Shown here in pieces: positions 35,115 to 43,865 of a stretch of 64,000 bases of DNA (positions are counted from its first letter, which is position 1; the number at the start of each line of letters is the position of its first letter). The stretch lies in the NCBI RefSeq assembly GCF_003952485.1, contig NZ_CP034447.1, forward strand, positions 1,426,001 through 1,490,000. The letters run 5' to 3'. This DNA comes from Mesorhizobium sp. M1E.F.Ca.ET.045.02.1.1. GTDB lineage: Bacteria > Pseudomonadota > Alphaproteobacteria > Rhizobiales > Rhizobiaceae. A model generated the notes under the pieces. It had not been told where the DNA came from. It did not search any database and was given only the letters and a program-made list of their open reading frames with translations. The position numbers were made by a program, and so were the translations under genes.

Positions 35115-36271
35115 GCGACCGTTTCGCCCTCACTGGCGCCCGCATCTTCGATGGCGCCGACTGGCATGACGATGCGGCCCTCGTCGTCAAGGACGGCATG
35201 GTCGAGGCCATTCTGCCCACTGGTGCCATTCCGTCCGGCGTCTCCCTGTTCGAGACCGGCGGCGGCCTGCTGGTTCCCGGCTTCGTCGACATCCAGGTCA
35301 ATGGCGGCGGCGGCGTCATGCTCAACGACCATCCCGACGTCGCCTCGATCGAGACCATCTGCCGGGCGCACGCGCCGTTCGGCACCACGGCGCTGCTGCC
35401 GACGCTGATCACCGACACGCCGGCGATCACCGCCGCGGCCACAGCCGCCGGCGCCGAGGCTGCGCGGAAAAAAGTGCCGGGTTTCCTTGGCCTGCATCTC
35501 GAAGGGCCGCATCTGTCCATCGCGCGCAAGGGCGCGCATGATCCGGCCCTGATCCGGCCGATGACGGACGCCGACCAGGCGGCACTGATCGCCGCGCGCC
35601 GAGACCTGCCGGTGCTGCTCACCACGATCGCGCCGGAATCGGTCGAGCCGGCCCGCGTCACGGCGCTGGCCGAGGCCGGCATTGTCGTCAGCCTGGGCCA
35701 TTCCGACACCGACTATGCCACGGCGACGGCCTTCGCCGAGGCCGGCGCGACGGTCGTCACCCACCTCTTCAACGCCATGAGCCAGATCGGCAATCGGGAG
35801 CCGGGGCTGGCCGGCGCCGCTATAGATACCGGCGGTCTCTACGCAGGCATGATCGCCGACGGCATCCATGTCCATCCCGGCACGATGACGCTTGCGCTCA
35901 ATGCCAAGAAGGGGCCGGGCAAGATCCTGCTGGTCACCGACGCCATGGCGACAATCGGCACAGACATGACCTCCTTCACGCTCAACGGCCGCACCATCTA
36001 TCGCAAGGACGGGAGTCTGAGGCTTGCCGACGGCACGCTGGCCGGCGCCGACCTCGACATGATTTCCGCCGTGCGCTTCGTCCACCGCGTCGTCGGGATC
36101 GATCTCGACGAGGCGCTCCGCATGGCATCGCTCTATCCCGCCGAGGCAATCAGCCAGGCGCACCGGCTCGGCCGCTTCGCCAACGGCACCGCCGCCGATA
36201 TCGTCGGCCTATCGGAGGGCCTGGATGTCAAGAACGTCTGGATTGGGGGCAAGAAGGTTTTGAGGACCTGA
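35111..36271 (+). CDS. nagA: N-acetylglucosamine-6-phosphate deacetylase
   Basis: 386 residues, amidohydrolase fold. GLLVPGFVDIQVNGGGGVM near 52-70, HLEGPHLS near 130 with the metal Glu, VSLGHSDTDYATA with metal His near 197, VTHLFNAMSQ near 217 and catalytic Asp in LVTDAMATIG near 278. It removes acetate from GlcNAc-6-P to give GlcN-6-P. Last gene of the nagK-gntR-nagB-nagA operon; start overlaps the previous stop by four bases. A long palindrome follows. Confidence 0.93.
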   Translation: MSDRFALTGARIFDGADWHDDAALVVKDGMVEAILPTGAIPSGVSLFETGGGLLVPGFVDIQVNGGGGVMLNDHPDVASIETICRAHAPFGTTALLPTLITDTPAITAAATAAGAEAARKKVPGFLGLHLEGPHLSIARKGAHDPALIRPMTDADQAALIAARRDLPVLLTTIAPESVEPARVTALAEAGIVVSLGHSDTDYATATAFAEAGATVVTHLFNAMSQIGNREPGLAGAAIDTGGLYAGMIADGIHVHPGTMTLALNAKKGPGKILLVTDAMATIGTDMTSFTLNGRTIYRKDGSLRLADGTLAGADLDMISAVRFVHRVVGIDLDEALRMASLYPAEAISQAHRLGRFANGTAADIVGLSEGLDVKNVWIGGKKVLRT

Positions 36272-36320
36272 GCCTTCCTGCGTTAAGGTGACGAGAAGCT
36301 TTGAGACGCTGGCGTGACAG

Positions 36321-36477
36321 CACCCCCTCTGTCCTGCCGGACATCTCCCCCGCAAGGGGGGAGATTGGTAGCTTCTGCGCCCCGCTCAATCCTGCAACGT
36401 TGGTGATTGGCGAAAGCCGCGGTGACGTCCGATCTCCCCCCTTGCGGGGGAGATGGCCGGCAGGCCAGAGGGGGGTG
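36321..36477. repeat. Long intergenic palindrome after nagA
   Basis: Left arm about 36321-36367 (accccctctgtcctgcc, acatctcccccgcaaggg) and right arm about 36432-36477 (ctccccccttgcggggga, gatggccggcaggccagagg) flank a spacer of about 65 bp. It is the same subtype as the copies at 28.7 and 58.3 kb. It lies between the convergent nagA and malonyl-CoA synthetase genes, so it may also act as a terminator. Confidence 0.87.
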
Positions 36478-36537
36478 CGAAGGATCACGACCGATCTCAC
36501 CCTTGCATCGCCTTCGTCGTCGAAATGCCGACGAGCG

Positions 36538-38064
36538 TCAGCTGGCTTTTCCCGCCGTGTAGATATCCTTGTACGCCTCGCGCAAAACGTTCTTCTGCAC
36601 CTTGCCCATCGTGTTGCGCGGCAGTTCGTCGACGAAGATCACCTGCTTCGGATGCTTGTACTTTGCCAGCCGTCCGGCGATGGCGTCGGCAATGTCGGCG
36701 GCGCTGATCGCCGATCCCGGCTTGCGCACCACCACCGCCGTGACGCCCTCTCCGAAATCCGGATGAGCGACGCCGATCACGGCGCTTTCGCTGATGCCGG
36801 CAAGCGCGTCGATCTCGCTCTCGATCTCCTTCGGATAGACGTTGTAGCCGCCCGAGATGATCAGGTCCTTGCCGCGGCCGACGATGTGGACATAGCCGTC
36901 GGCGTCGATCAGGCCGAGATCGCCGGTGACGAAGAAACCGTCATCGCGGAACTCGGCCTTGGTCTTCTCCGGCATCCGCCAATAGCCGGCAAACACATTC
37001 GGCCCCTTCACCTCGATCATTCCGATCGCGCCCTGGGTCAGCGGTTCGGCCGTCTCGGGATCGGTGATGCGCAGTGACACGCCGGGCAGCGGAAAGCCGA
37101 CCGTGCCGGCGCGCCGCTCGCCGTCATAAGGGTTGGACGTGTTCATGTTGGTCTCGGTCATGCCGTAGCGTTCGAGGATGGCGTGGCCGGTGCGCTCGCG
37201 CCAGGCATTGTGCGTCTCGGCAAGCAGCGGCGCCGAGCCGGAGATGAACAGCCGCATATGCCTGGCTGCATCTTTTGTGAGCCCATCCTGCTGCAGCAAT
37301 CGCACATAGAAGGTCGGCACGCCCATCAGCGCCGTGGCGCGTGGCATCAGCGACAGGATGCGGGCCGGATCGAACTTCTGCTCAAAGAACATCCTGGCGC
37401 CGGCTATCAGGATGACGTTGGTGGCGACGAACAGGCCGTGCGTATGGAAGATCGGCAGCGCGTGGATCAGCACGTCGTCGGCGCCGAAGCGCCAGTGCCC
37501 CACCAGCACGCGCGCGTTGGAGGCGAGGTTCTCGTGGCTGAGCATGGCGCCCTTGGAGCGGCCGGTCGTGCCTGAGGTGTAGAGGATGGCGGCAAGATCG
37601 TCGGGCCTGCGCGCGGCATCGTCGAAATCCGCCGGCTGCAGCGCCGCGCGATCCGCAAGCGTGCCCCGCCCGTCGGCGCCAAGCGTCAGCGTCGCGGCAT
37701 CCGCCGACGCGGCAAGCGGTTGGATGGTGGACGCCTTTTGCGGATCGCAGACGACCAGCCGCGGTTCCGCGTCACGGAAGAAATAGTCGAGCTCCGGCAG
37801 CGTATAAGCGGTGTTGAGCGGCAGGAAGACGGCGCCGGCGCGCAGACAGGCGAGATAGAGCAGCAAAGCTTCCGGCGTCTTCTCCACCTGCACGGCGACG
37901 CGATCGCCGGGCTGGACGCCCGCCTCGACGAGCGCATGCGCATATTGCCCGGACCGCGCCAGCATCTCGCCATAGGAGATAGAACGCCCGTCGTCCGTCT
38001 CCATCAAAACACGGTCAGGCGCCGGCATGCTGGCGCGAAAGGCGTCGAACAGGTGATTGGTCAT
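36538..38064 (-). CDS. matB: Malonyl-CoA synthetase
   Basis: 508 residues from ATG 38064 with GAGGAAG upstream. ANL-superfamily motifs: ILYTSGTTGRSKGAML (about 160-175), LERYGMTETNMN near 300, TGDLGLIDADGYVHIVGR near 388, KDLIISGGYNVYPKEIE, and LPRNTMGKVQKN with the A10 Lys near 490. The MatB pattern (YGMTETNMN, PRNTMGKVQKN) favours malonate as substrate: it forms malonyl-CoA with ATP. Malonyl-CoA decarboxylase (matA) and a carrier are not in the window. A GntR/FCD regulator lies 244 bp upstream in the same direction. Confidence 0.88.
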   Translation of the reverse strand: MTNHLFDAFRASMPAPDRVLMETDDGRSISYGEMLARSGQYAHALVEAGVQPGDRVAVQVEKTPEALLLYLACLRAGAVFLPLNTAYTLPELDYFFRDAEPRLVVCDPQKASTIQPLAASADAATLTLGADGRGTLADRAALQPADFDDAARRPDDLAAILYTSGTTGRSKGAMLSHENLASNARVLVGHWRFGADDVLIHALPIFHTHGLFVATNVILIAGARMFFEQKFDPARILSLMPRATALMGVPTFYVRLLQQDGLTKDAARHMRLFISGSAPLLAETHNAWRERTGHAILERYGMTETNMNTSNPYDGERRAGTVGFPLPGVSLRITDPETAEPLTQGAIGMIEVKGPNVFAGYWRMPEKTKAEFRDDGFFVTGDLGLIDADGYVHIVGRGKDLIISGGYNVYPKEIESEIDALAGISESAVIGVAHPDFGEGVTAVVVRKPGSAISAADIADAIAGRLAKYKHPKQVIFVDELPRNTMGKVQKNVLREAYKDIYTAGKAS

Positions 38065-38138
38065 CGTCTTCCTCTGGACTTGTGGCTGACGCATTCAATG
38101 CATCGGCCTGGCCAGAGCGATATCAGATTTGCCTGCCA

Positions 38139-38246
38139 GAGCAATTCCAGGAAAGTGCGCAGCGGTTTTCCGTCCGGAATTGCGAAAAATAAGGAGCTAA
38201 GCATGTCTCCCGAAGGTGGGAACCGGTTTCGGGGCAAAGGCATGCG
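38139..38246. repeat. Paired short palindromes, rhizobial intergenic type
   Basis: First half: GCAATTCC (38141-38148) and GGAATTGC (38176-38183) flank the core gaaagtgcgcagcggttttcc. Second half: GCATG (38201) and CATGC (38241) flank cccgaaggtgggaaccggtttcggg. The core recurs at 55.1 and 63.1 kb. The element lies between matB and its upstream GntR gene. Confidence 0.75.
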
Positions 38247-38308
38247 TAAAATCAAAAACCTAAAGCGCACGGAGCGAATCTTAAAGATCGCGACGCGCTT
38301 TAGGGCAG

Positions 38309-39052
38309 CTATTTGCGGGCGCGCGGCGCCTTGCCTGAGCCGGCCCTTGGATCGTAGCCCTGGTTGAAGCGCGCCATGCACATCTCGGCGGTCAGCCGAT
38401 AGTGGCTGAGCAAGGCCTCGACCGCGGCGTCGGCATCGCCATCCAGCGTTCGCTCGGCAATCGTCCGGTGCTCGGCGAGGTCATCGCGTTCGGAGCCTGG
38501 GCCGCGCTGCGAAATCAGCCGGTAGCGGGAGGCCTGGTCGGAAAGCTGGTCGCAAAAACCGATCAGCCAATGCGACCGGCACGCCGAGATCAGCGCGCGA
38601 TGGAAGGCGCGGTGCAGCGTCTCCCATTCCGGATTGTTGGTCGCGGGGTCGTCGGACTGGCGACGCTCGGCGCGCGCCAAGCGGTGCAGGGCGAGCACCA
38701 GCTGTTCTTCCCACTCGGCCGTGCGATGGGCAATGGATTCACGCAAGGCGCGTTCCTCCAGCCAGCAACGCGTTCGGGTCAGCTCTTCGAGCTCCGCCGC
38801 ACTCACCGGCATCAGGAAGAAGCCGCGCTGGTCATGGCGGCCAAGCAGGCCCTCCGCGGCGAGGCGATTGAGCGCCTCACGCACGGGCGAGGCGCCGGCG
38901 CCATAGCGGGAAACGACCCATTCGACGCGCAGCTTGCCCTCGGTTTCCAAAGCTCCACGCAGCAGGTCTTCGCGGAGCTGATGGTAGACCGAGCTGGCAA
39001 GCGTGCTCTTGGCACCCTTGCCTTCGCCCGTATCGGCGTTTCCGTTTGCCAA
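38309..39052 (-). CDS. GntR-family regulator, FCD subfamily
   Basis: 247 residues from TTG 39052, chosen because ACAGGAG sits six bases upstream; ATGs further up (39133, 39121) lack such a site. Helix-turn-helix region: SVYHQLREDLLRGAL, LRVEWVVSRYGAGASPVREALNRLAAEGLL, then the wing HDQRGFFLMPVS. The all-helical FCD domain follows (LEELTRTRCWLEERAL, LHRAFHRALISACRSHWLIGFCDQL) with His/Asp metal ligands. It may control matB downstream, as MatR does in other rhizobia, although there matR is divergent from matABC. The link is inference from position. Confidence 0.85.
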   Translation of the reverse strand: MANGNADTGEGKGAKSTLASSVYHQLREDLLRGALETEGKLRVEWVVSRYGAGASPVREALNRLAAEGLLGRHDQRGFFLMPVSAAELEELTRTRCWLEERALRESIAHRTAEWEEQLVLALHRLARAERRQSDDPATNNPEWETLHRAFHRALISACRSHWLIGFCDQLSDQASRYRLISQRGPGSERDDLAEHRTIAERTLDGDADAAVEALLSHYRLTAEMCMARFNQGYDPRAGSGKAPRARK

Positions 39053-39106
39053 TTTGACTCCTGTTGCTTGCCCCTGTTTTTGCCAGGGTCCCTCGGCAAA
39101 GCAATC

Positions 39107-39123
39107 TCGTACGCGTATCATAC
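39107..39123. promoter_or_regulatory. Possible operator TCGTACGCGTATCATAC upstream of the GntR gene
   Basis: The near-palindrome GTAT-C-ATAC at 39115-39123, with CGTACG next to it, lies about 55 bp before the GntR start in a 237-bp gap otherwise without genes. The nearby GATATAACTTGGTATATTG (about 39216) is another AT-rich candidate. Either could be an autoregulatory or rpe promoter site. Weak evidence. Confidence 0.25.
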
Positions 39124-39289
39124 AGCCAGGCATTGCCGCCTAAAAGCAATAAGGTGACGATATTCGATCGAATAAAGTAAATTCCCTCAGAAAAAGCTGA
39201 TGTTAAAGGGCGACTTGATATAACTTGGTATATTGAACAGCCGTTCGGCCGCGCGGCGACTTTTTGTTAGAAACGAGATGTCTATGTCT

Positions 39290-39967
39290 CTAGTTGGCGG
39301 CCCTGTCGGCTGCTGAGCGGATTGCCTCGATATTGGCCCGATAGGCCTCGACGCTGCCGCCCTTGAAGATGGCCGCGCCCGCCACCAGCACGTCGGCGCC
39401 GGCGGCCGTCACCAACGGCGCTGTTTCCGGCGAGACGCCGCCGTCAATCTCGATACGGATCGGGCGGTTGCCGATAAGCGCCTTCACCCTTCGCACCTTG
39501 TCGACGATTGCCGGGATGAATGCCTGGCCGCCGAAGCCCGGATTGACGGTCATGATCAGGATGAGGTCCAGCCGGTCGAGCACGTATTCGATCGCTGTTT
39601 CCGGCGTCGCCGGGTTGAGTGAGACACCGGCCTTCTTGCCGAGACCTTTGATCGTCTGCAGCGAGCGGTCGAGATGCGGGCCGGCCTCGGCATGGACGGT
39701 CATGCCGTCGCAGCCGGCCTCGGCGAAGGCCGCCAGATAGGGGTCGGCCGGCGCGATCATCAGATGGCAGTCGAAGAAGGCCTTGGTGCGGTTGCGGATC
39801 GCTTTAACCACCGGCGGGCCGAAAGTGATGTTGGGCACGAAATGACCGTCCATCACATCGAGATGGATCCAGTCGGCCCCGGCGGCCGCGACCGCCTCGA
39901 CCTCGTCACCGAGCTTCGAAAAATCCGACGCCAGCACCGACGGCGCGATCAGGGTCTTCTTGCTCAT
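39290..39967 (-). CDS. rpe: Ribulose-phosphate 3-epimerase
   Basis: 225 residues, TIM barrel. N-terminal [14 protein letters not shown], the metal-site block [17 protein letters not shown] (about 35-51), [14 protein letters not shown] near 140 and the catalytic Asp in [12 protein letters not shown] near 175. It interconverts ribulose-5-P and xylulose-5-P in the pentose phosphate pathway, which suits the xylA/xylB genes further right, although it is not linked to them. It stands alone here. Confidence 0.95.
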   Translation of the reverse strand: MSKKTLIAPSVLASDFSKLGDEVEAVAAAGADWIHLDVMDGHFVPNITFGPPVVKAIRNRTKAFFDCHLMIAPADPYLAAFAEAGCDGMTVHAEAGPHLDRSLQTIKGLGKKAGVSLNPATPETAIEYVLDRLDLILIMTVNPGFGGQAFIPAIVDKVRRVKALIGNRPIRIEIDGGVSPETAPLVTAAGADVLVAGAAIFKGGSVEAYRANIEAIRSAADRAAN

Positions 39968-40115
39968 GATACGGCCTCTCCCGGCATCGTCATCGGCGCG
40001 CTGGGCAGCGCACCTTTCATGCGGGTCTGCCTAGACCATCGTCCAGGCTAGGGGAAGCATGTTTTCCGCAACCGCCAGCAGGCGCACAAAACGCGGCTCC
40101 GAAGCAGAAAGGAAG

Positions 40116-40141
40116 AACCCGCCGGATTGCTCCGGCGGGTT
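40116..40141 (-). terminator. Rho-independent-like terminator of the exported-protein operon
   Basis: AACCCGCCGG and CCGGCGGGTT form a perfect 10-bp stem with an ATTGCT loop, 22 bases beyond the stop of the 1233-residue protein on the minus strand. The following bases on that strand (cttcctttctgc) are pyrimidine-rich but not a pure T run. Confidence 0.75.
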
Positions 40142-40163
40142 CGCGATGTGGCGGCGGGCTCCA

Positions 40164-43100
40164 TTATTGGAGGTTGTTGGTCGCCGGGTTCCGCTGCAAC
40201 CTTGGTTGGTTCCTTGGCACCAGCTGCTGCAGGATGTTCGGATTGAGCAGCAGGTTCGGATTGATCTCCAGTCCCGGCCGTCTGCGGATCGGGAAGCAAT
40301 CCGGATACCGTCCGGTGGTCCCGACCGGGCAGCGCCGCCTTATGATCGGCTGGCAGATACCGTCGATCATCTGCGAACCCGGGGCGCATTCGGCATCTTC
40401 GAACGTGCCGCATCTGCCTTCTATCACCTCGGTGCCGCGCGGACACACGCACGCGCCGCGCTTGTTGAGGACCTGGCCGCGGATGGAGCAGGTTTGCGGC
40501 TTCTTGATCGGCGCGCAGGCCTTGCCCTTCAGCTCCGTTCCCCTCGGGCAGACGCAATCGCCGTCGGCATTGCGCACCTGGCCGCGGATGCGGCACTGGC
40601 TGGGCGGCTGCTTGTCGGGCACGCAGGCCCTGGCGGCGCGGTCGAGATGCGTGCCGTCAGGGCAGACGCAGCCATTCGCTGTCGGCACCGCGCCGCGGAT
40701 CGTGCATTTCGGCGGTATGACCTGACAGACGCCGTTCACCAGCTCGCCACGCCGGCACACGCAATTGCCGTCCTGGTCGCGGTACTGGCCGGGACGCAAC
40801 GTGCATTGCGGTTCGGGCTGCTCGCCCTGCACGCATTTGCCGTTCTCCAGTTCCGTGCCGCGCGGGCAGACGCAGCGTCCGTCCTCGGTGCGGATCTGAC
40901 CCTTGAGCAGCACGCAGCGCGGCGGCACCGGCAGCGGTTGCAGCTTGCCGCTGCCGGAACTGCACTGGCCATTGCGGAAGGTCGTGCCGTCCGGGCAGGC
41001 GCAGCGGCCGGCCGCGTTCAGCACCATGCCGTTCGAGCACTGGTTCTTCACTTCACGTTTGATGGTGAAGGGATGGCAGGCATAGGCCTTGCCGCGATCG
41101 CCCTGCACATTGGCCGGGACGCGCGACAGCACGTCGCCGCCTTGCACCGGCGTGTTCGGCGACAGCACGCCGACGCAGTTCTGCCCGCTGACCACGCCCT
41201 GCAGGTTGGCGAGCCGGCTATCGTCGGGGAGGATCACCGTGACATGATGCTTGTGGCTCTCGCCGGCGCCCAGAGTCAGGTTGGCGATGCAGGACGCCGG
41301 CAGCGTCGCCGGCTCCGGCGAACAGCCGAAGGGCGGGTCGATCGACGTGATCTGAACGCCTTCCAGGCGGCCCAGACCATCGATGCCAATCGCATCGCCG
41401 ATGCGGACCGGGCCGGAGAAGGCGCTCGGCCCATCGTTCGTGATGCTGACGTCGAAGGAGCAGGGTTGGCCCGGCTGGCACTCGGCATCGCCGGTCTTCT
41501 CGACACGGATGGTCGAGGCGCCGCCGCCTTTCGCGCAGGCCTGGCCGATCGGGTAGACGATGTCGTCTCCCGGCGCCGGCCCGTAGGAGCCGCGCGCGCA
41601 GTTCTCGAACGCGCCATTGGCGCTCACCGTCACGTCGAAGTGCCGGCTCTCTCCGGGCGTCATCACGGCGCCGGGAATCTGGCACGACAGCGTGTTGGCA
41701 GGCACCGGCCCGCAGCTCCAATCCGCGCCGTCAGGCGTCACGGTCTGGATGGCAACCGGCGCACCGCCCGATATAAGCGTGGCGGCATCGCTGACCCGCA
41801 CCGGACCGGTGGGAGCAGCCGCGCCGGCGTTGCTGACGGTGATGCGGCAGGAAACCACCGCGGCCCCGGCGAGCGAACCATCGCACACCTTGGTGATGCG
41901 CAAGCCGGGCTGGCCGCCATTCGGATGGCGGATGCGTTCGGTCGCGCAGGCCTTGTTGTTGGCAAGCTCGACCTCGCCGGAAATGGCCTTCACCTCGGCG
42001 CAGTTCTCCACCCTGTCCGGCCGGTAGTTTGCCGGCATGACAGCCTTGACGACGATCGGCGTCGATGCGCCCGGAGGCAGCGAGATGCCGGCATTGTCGC
42101 AGCGGAATTGGCCGGGGCCGTTCGGGCCGCAGGTCCAGGGCGGGCTCGGCCCGAAGGTCGAGGAGGTCGGCGCGCCGCCAGGATAGGTATCGACCACCGT
42201 CAGCGGCCCGTTATAGGTGCTGGTGCCGTTGTTGATGATGTCGATCACGAAGGTGCAGATGCCGTCCGGCGTGCAGACCGGGATGCGGGCGCGCTTCTTC
42301 AGGATCAGGTCGACCTTCTTCTCGACCGGAGGCTGGCACCGCGGGTCGCGATCGCCACGGCGGCAGATCGGGATCGAGGCGCAGGCGCGGTCGTTCTGCT
42401 GGCTACCGAACAGCGGCTTGCCGCTGGCGTGGTAGTCATAGGCGGCGCAGTTGCGCAGCACGCTGCCCTGCCAGCCTGCGGCCGGCTTGAAGCCGAGCTT
42501 GAGGTTGACGGAGGCGCCGGGGTTGAGCGTCGTCACCGGGTGGGTGCAGGTCATCGGCGCCGCTCCGGGCACGCAGATCCAGGGCGGGTTCGGTCCTGAG
42601 GAAAGAACCGAGCCGGCAGGCAGCGTTACTTCATCGAGGACGATCGTGCCGTTGTAGGGCGCGTCGCCGACATTGGTGACGGTGATGGTGAAGTCGCAGC
42701 CGCCTGCCATCGTGCAACGCGGCACCTCGGCCCACTTCTCGACCTTGAGGTCGGGCTGCTCGGGCGGGCACCTGATGTCACGCGGAATGACGATGTCGAT
42801 CGTCTGCGTGCAGCAAAGTCCCCAGCCTTCCTTCGGCCCGGCATAGGTGTCGATGCCGGTGACGACGAGATGGATGGCCTCGCCGGGCGAGGCGCCGATG
42901 ATTTTCCAGTCCAGCACGCCGCCGCCGGCAGGCACCTGCTGGATATCGGGAACGATGGTAATGCCGGGCGTCGTCGTCGACACCTGCACCCACTTGCCGC
43001 CCATCTCCGGGCCGACCGGCATGTGGTAGATGAAGGCGCCGCCGCCAGGCACGCAGTCGACCGTGCCGCGTTCGACCTTGAAGCACTCCTTGGTGGGAGG

Positions 43101-43865
43101 CGGAGGCGGCGGGTTGCATTTGGTCAGGTCGATCTTGATCGAGGTCTTGACGCCGGTGAGGAAATCGCCGTCCTCGGGTTTATCCGGATCCTGCGAGGGA
43201 ATGGTCGTTGCCGGCCCGCCTCGCAGCGAGACCTTGATCTCTCCCTGGTTGTCGACCGTCGCCGGCACGGGAAATGTCGCATGGTCTATCTTGGCCGTGA
43301 TCCGGAAGGTGATGACGCGCTCGTTCGCGGCACCCTCGCCATCGACGTTGGCAGCGCTGATCCGGAAATTGGAAACGCTGGCCGTATCGTTCGGACCGGC
43401 CGATGAGCTGATCGCGCCAGCGGGCAGCGGTCCGCCGGAGGCGCTGGTGCCGTCGCCGGCGACATCCACGCCGACGATCTGCAAGCCGTGCGGAAGCTGG
43501 TCCTTGAAGTCGAGCCTCGTCGCTTTCAGCAGGGCCGCCACGCTTGGCCGGTCGAAGTCCTGCGGGTCGCCGTGGATGCCAAAGCTCAGAACATATTCGA
43601 CGGTATCGCAGCTTCGCTGACCGCCCTTCTTGGTGAAGAAGGGTATGATCCGGCCGAGTTCGGAATTGATGCCGCGCGGTTGATTGGCGGCCTGACTGGA
43701 CGGTGCGGTATTCTGGGCGAGCGCCAGCGATGCCGGCATCATGGCGACCGCGATACCGGCCGCCATCAGCCAGCGCGCGCCGCGCCTGGCGTATGACAGG
43801 GGTTTCATGATCGTCTCCATGATGGTTTTACGCGAGGCGAAGCGGGAAAGGGCGAGATCGCTCAT
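40164..43865 (-). CDS. Large exported protein: Cys-Cys module, DUF11-like domains, EGF-like cysteine repeats
   Basis: 1233 residues from ATG 43865, which overlaps the upstream stop and has GAGGAGGG before it; ATG 43808 is an alternative. A signal peptide (ARRGARWLMAAGIAVAMMPAS...ALAQ) ends near residue 51. Residues about 60-265 are an unassigned beta-rich region; about 270-375 is a module with a CC pair (GWGLCCTQT) shared with the upstream protein. Four DUF11-like domains follow (starts near DLKVEKW, DLILKKR, GLRITKV, IRVEKTG), typical of surface proteins. Residues about 960-1170 hold six tandem repeats of the form C-x(4-5)-G-x(5)-G-x-C-x-C-P-x-G-T-x-L-x(2)-G-x-C and a partial seventh. The end is an Asn/Pro/Arg-rich tail without a membrane anchor. 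Function unknown; probably extracellular or envelope, disulfide-rich. Confidence 0.85.
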   Translation of the reverse strand: MSDLALSRFASRKTIMETIMKPLSYARRGARWLMAAGIAVAMMPASLALAQNTAPSSQAANQPRGINSELGRIIPFFTKKGGQRSCDTVEYVLSFGIHGDPQDFDRPSVAALLKATRLDFKDQLPHGLQIVGVDVAGDGTSASGGPLPAGAISSSAGPNDTASVSNFRISAANVDGEGAANERVITFRITAKIDHATFPVPATVDNQGEIKVSLRGGPATTIPSQDPDKPEDGDFLTGVKTSIKIDLTKCNPPPPPPTKECFKVERGTVDCVPGGGAFIYHMPVGPEMGGKWVQVSTTTPGITIVPDIQQVPAGGGVLDWKIIGASPGEAIHLVVTGIDTYAGPKEGWGLCCTQTIDIVIPRDIRCPPEQPDLKVEKWAEVPRCTMAGGCDFTITVTNVGDAPYNGTIVLDEVTLPAGSVLSSGPNPPWICVPGAAPMTCTHPVTTLNPGASVNLKLGFKPAAGWQGSVLRNCAAYDYHASGKPLFGSQQNDRACASIPICRRGDRDPRCQPPVEKKVDLILKKRARIPVCTPDGICTFVIDIINNGTSTYNGPLTVVDTYPGGAPTSSTFGPSPPWTCGPNGPGQFRCDNAGISLPPGASTPIVVKAVMPANYRPDRVENCAEVKAISGEVELANNKACATERIRHPNGGQPGLRITKVCDGSLAGAAVVSCRITVSNAGAAAPTGPVRVSDAATLISGGAPVAIQTVTPDGADWSCGPVPANTLSCQIPGAVMTPGESRHFDVTVSANGAFENCARGSYGPAPGDDIVYPIGQACAKGGGASTIRVEKTGDAECQPGQPCSFDVSITNDGPSAFSGPVRIGDAIGIDGLGRLEGVQITSIDPPFGCSPEPATLPASCIANLTLGAGESHKHHVTVILPDDSRLANLQGVVSGQNCVGVLSPNTPVQGGDVLSRVPANVQGDRGKAYACHPFTIKREVKNQCSNGMVLNAAGRCACPDGTTFRNGQCSSGSGKLQPLPVPPRCVLLKGQIRTEDGRCVCPRGTELENGKCVQGEQPEPQCTLRPGQYRDQDGNCVCRRGELVNGVCQVIPPKCTIRGAVPTANGCVCPDGTHLDRAARACVPDKQPPSQCRIRGQVRNADGDCVCPRGTELKGKACAPIKKPQTCSIRGQVLNKRGACVCPRGTEVIEGRCGTFEDAECAPGSQMIDGICQPIIRRRCPVGTTGRYPDCFPIRRRPGLEINPNLLLNPNILQQLVPRNQPRLQRNPATNNLQ

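Noticed and set aside
40059..42599. An 846-codon open frame on the plus strand opposite the large exported protein
   Set aside because: Composition is Arg/Ala/Asp-rich and repetitive because it mirrors the repeats on the other strand; no ribosome site or domain.
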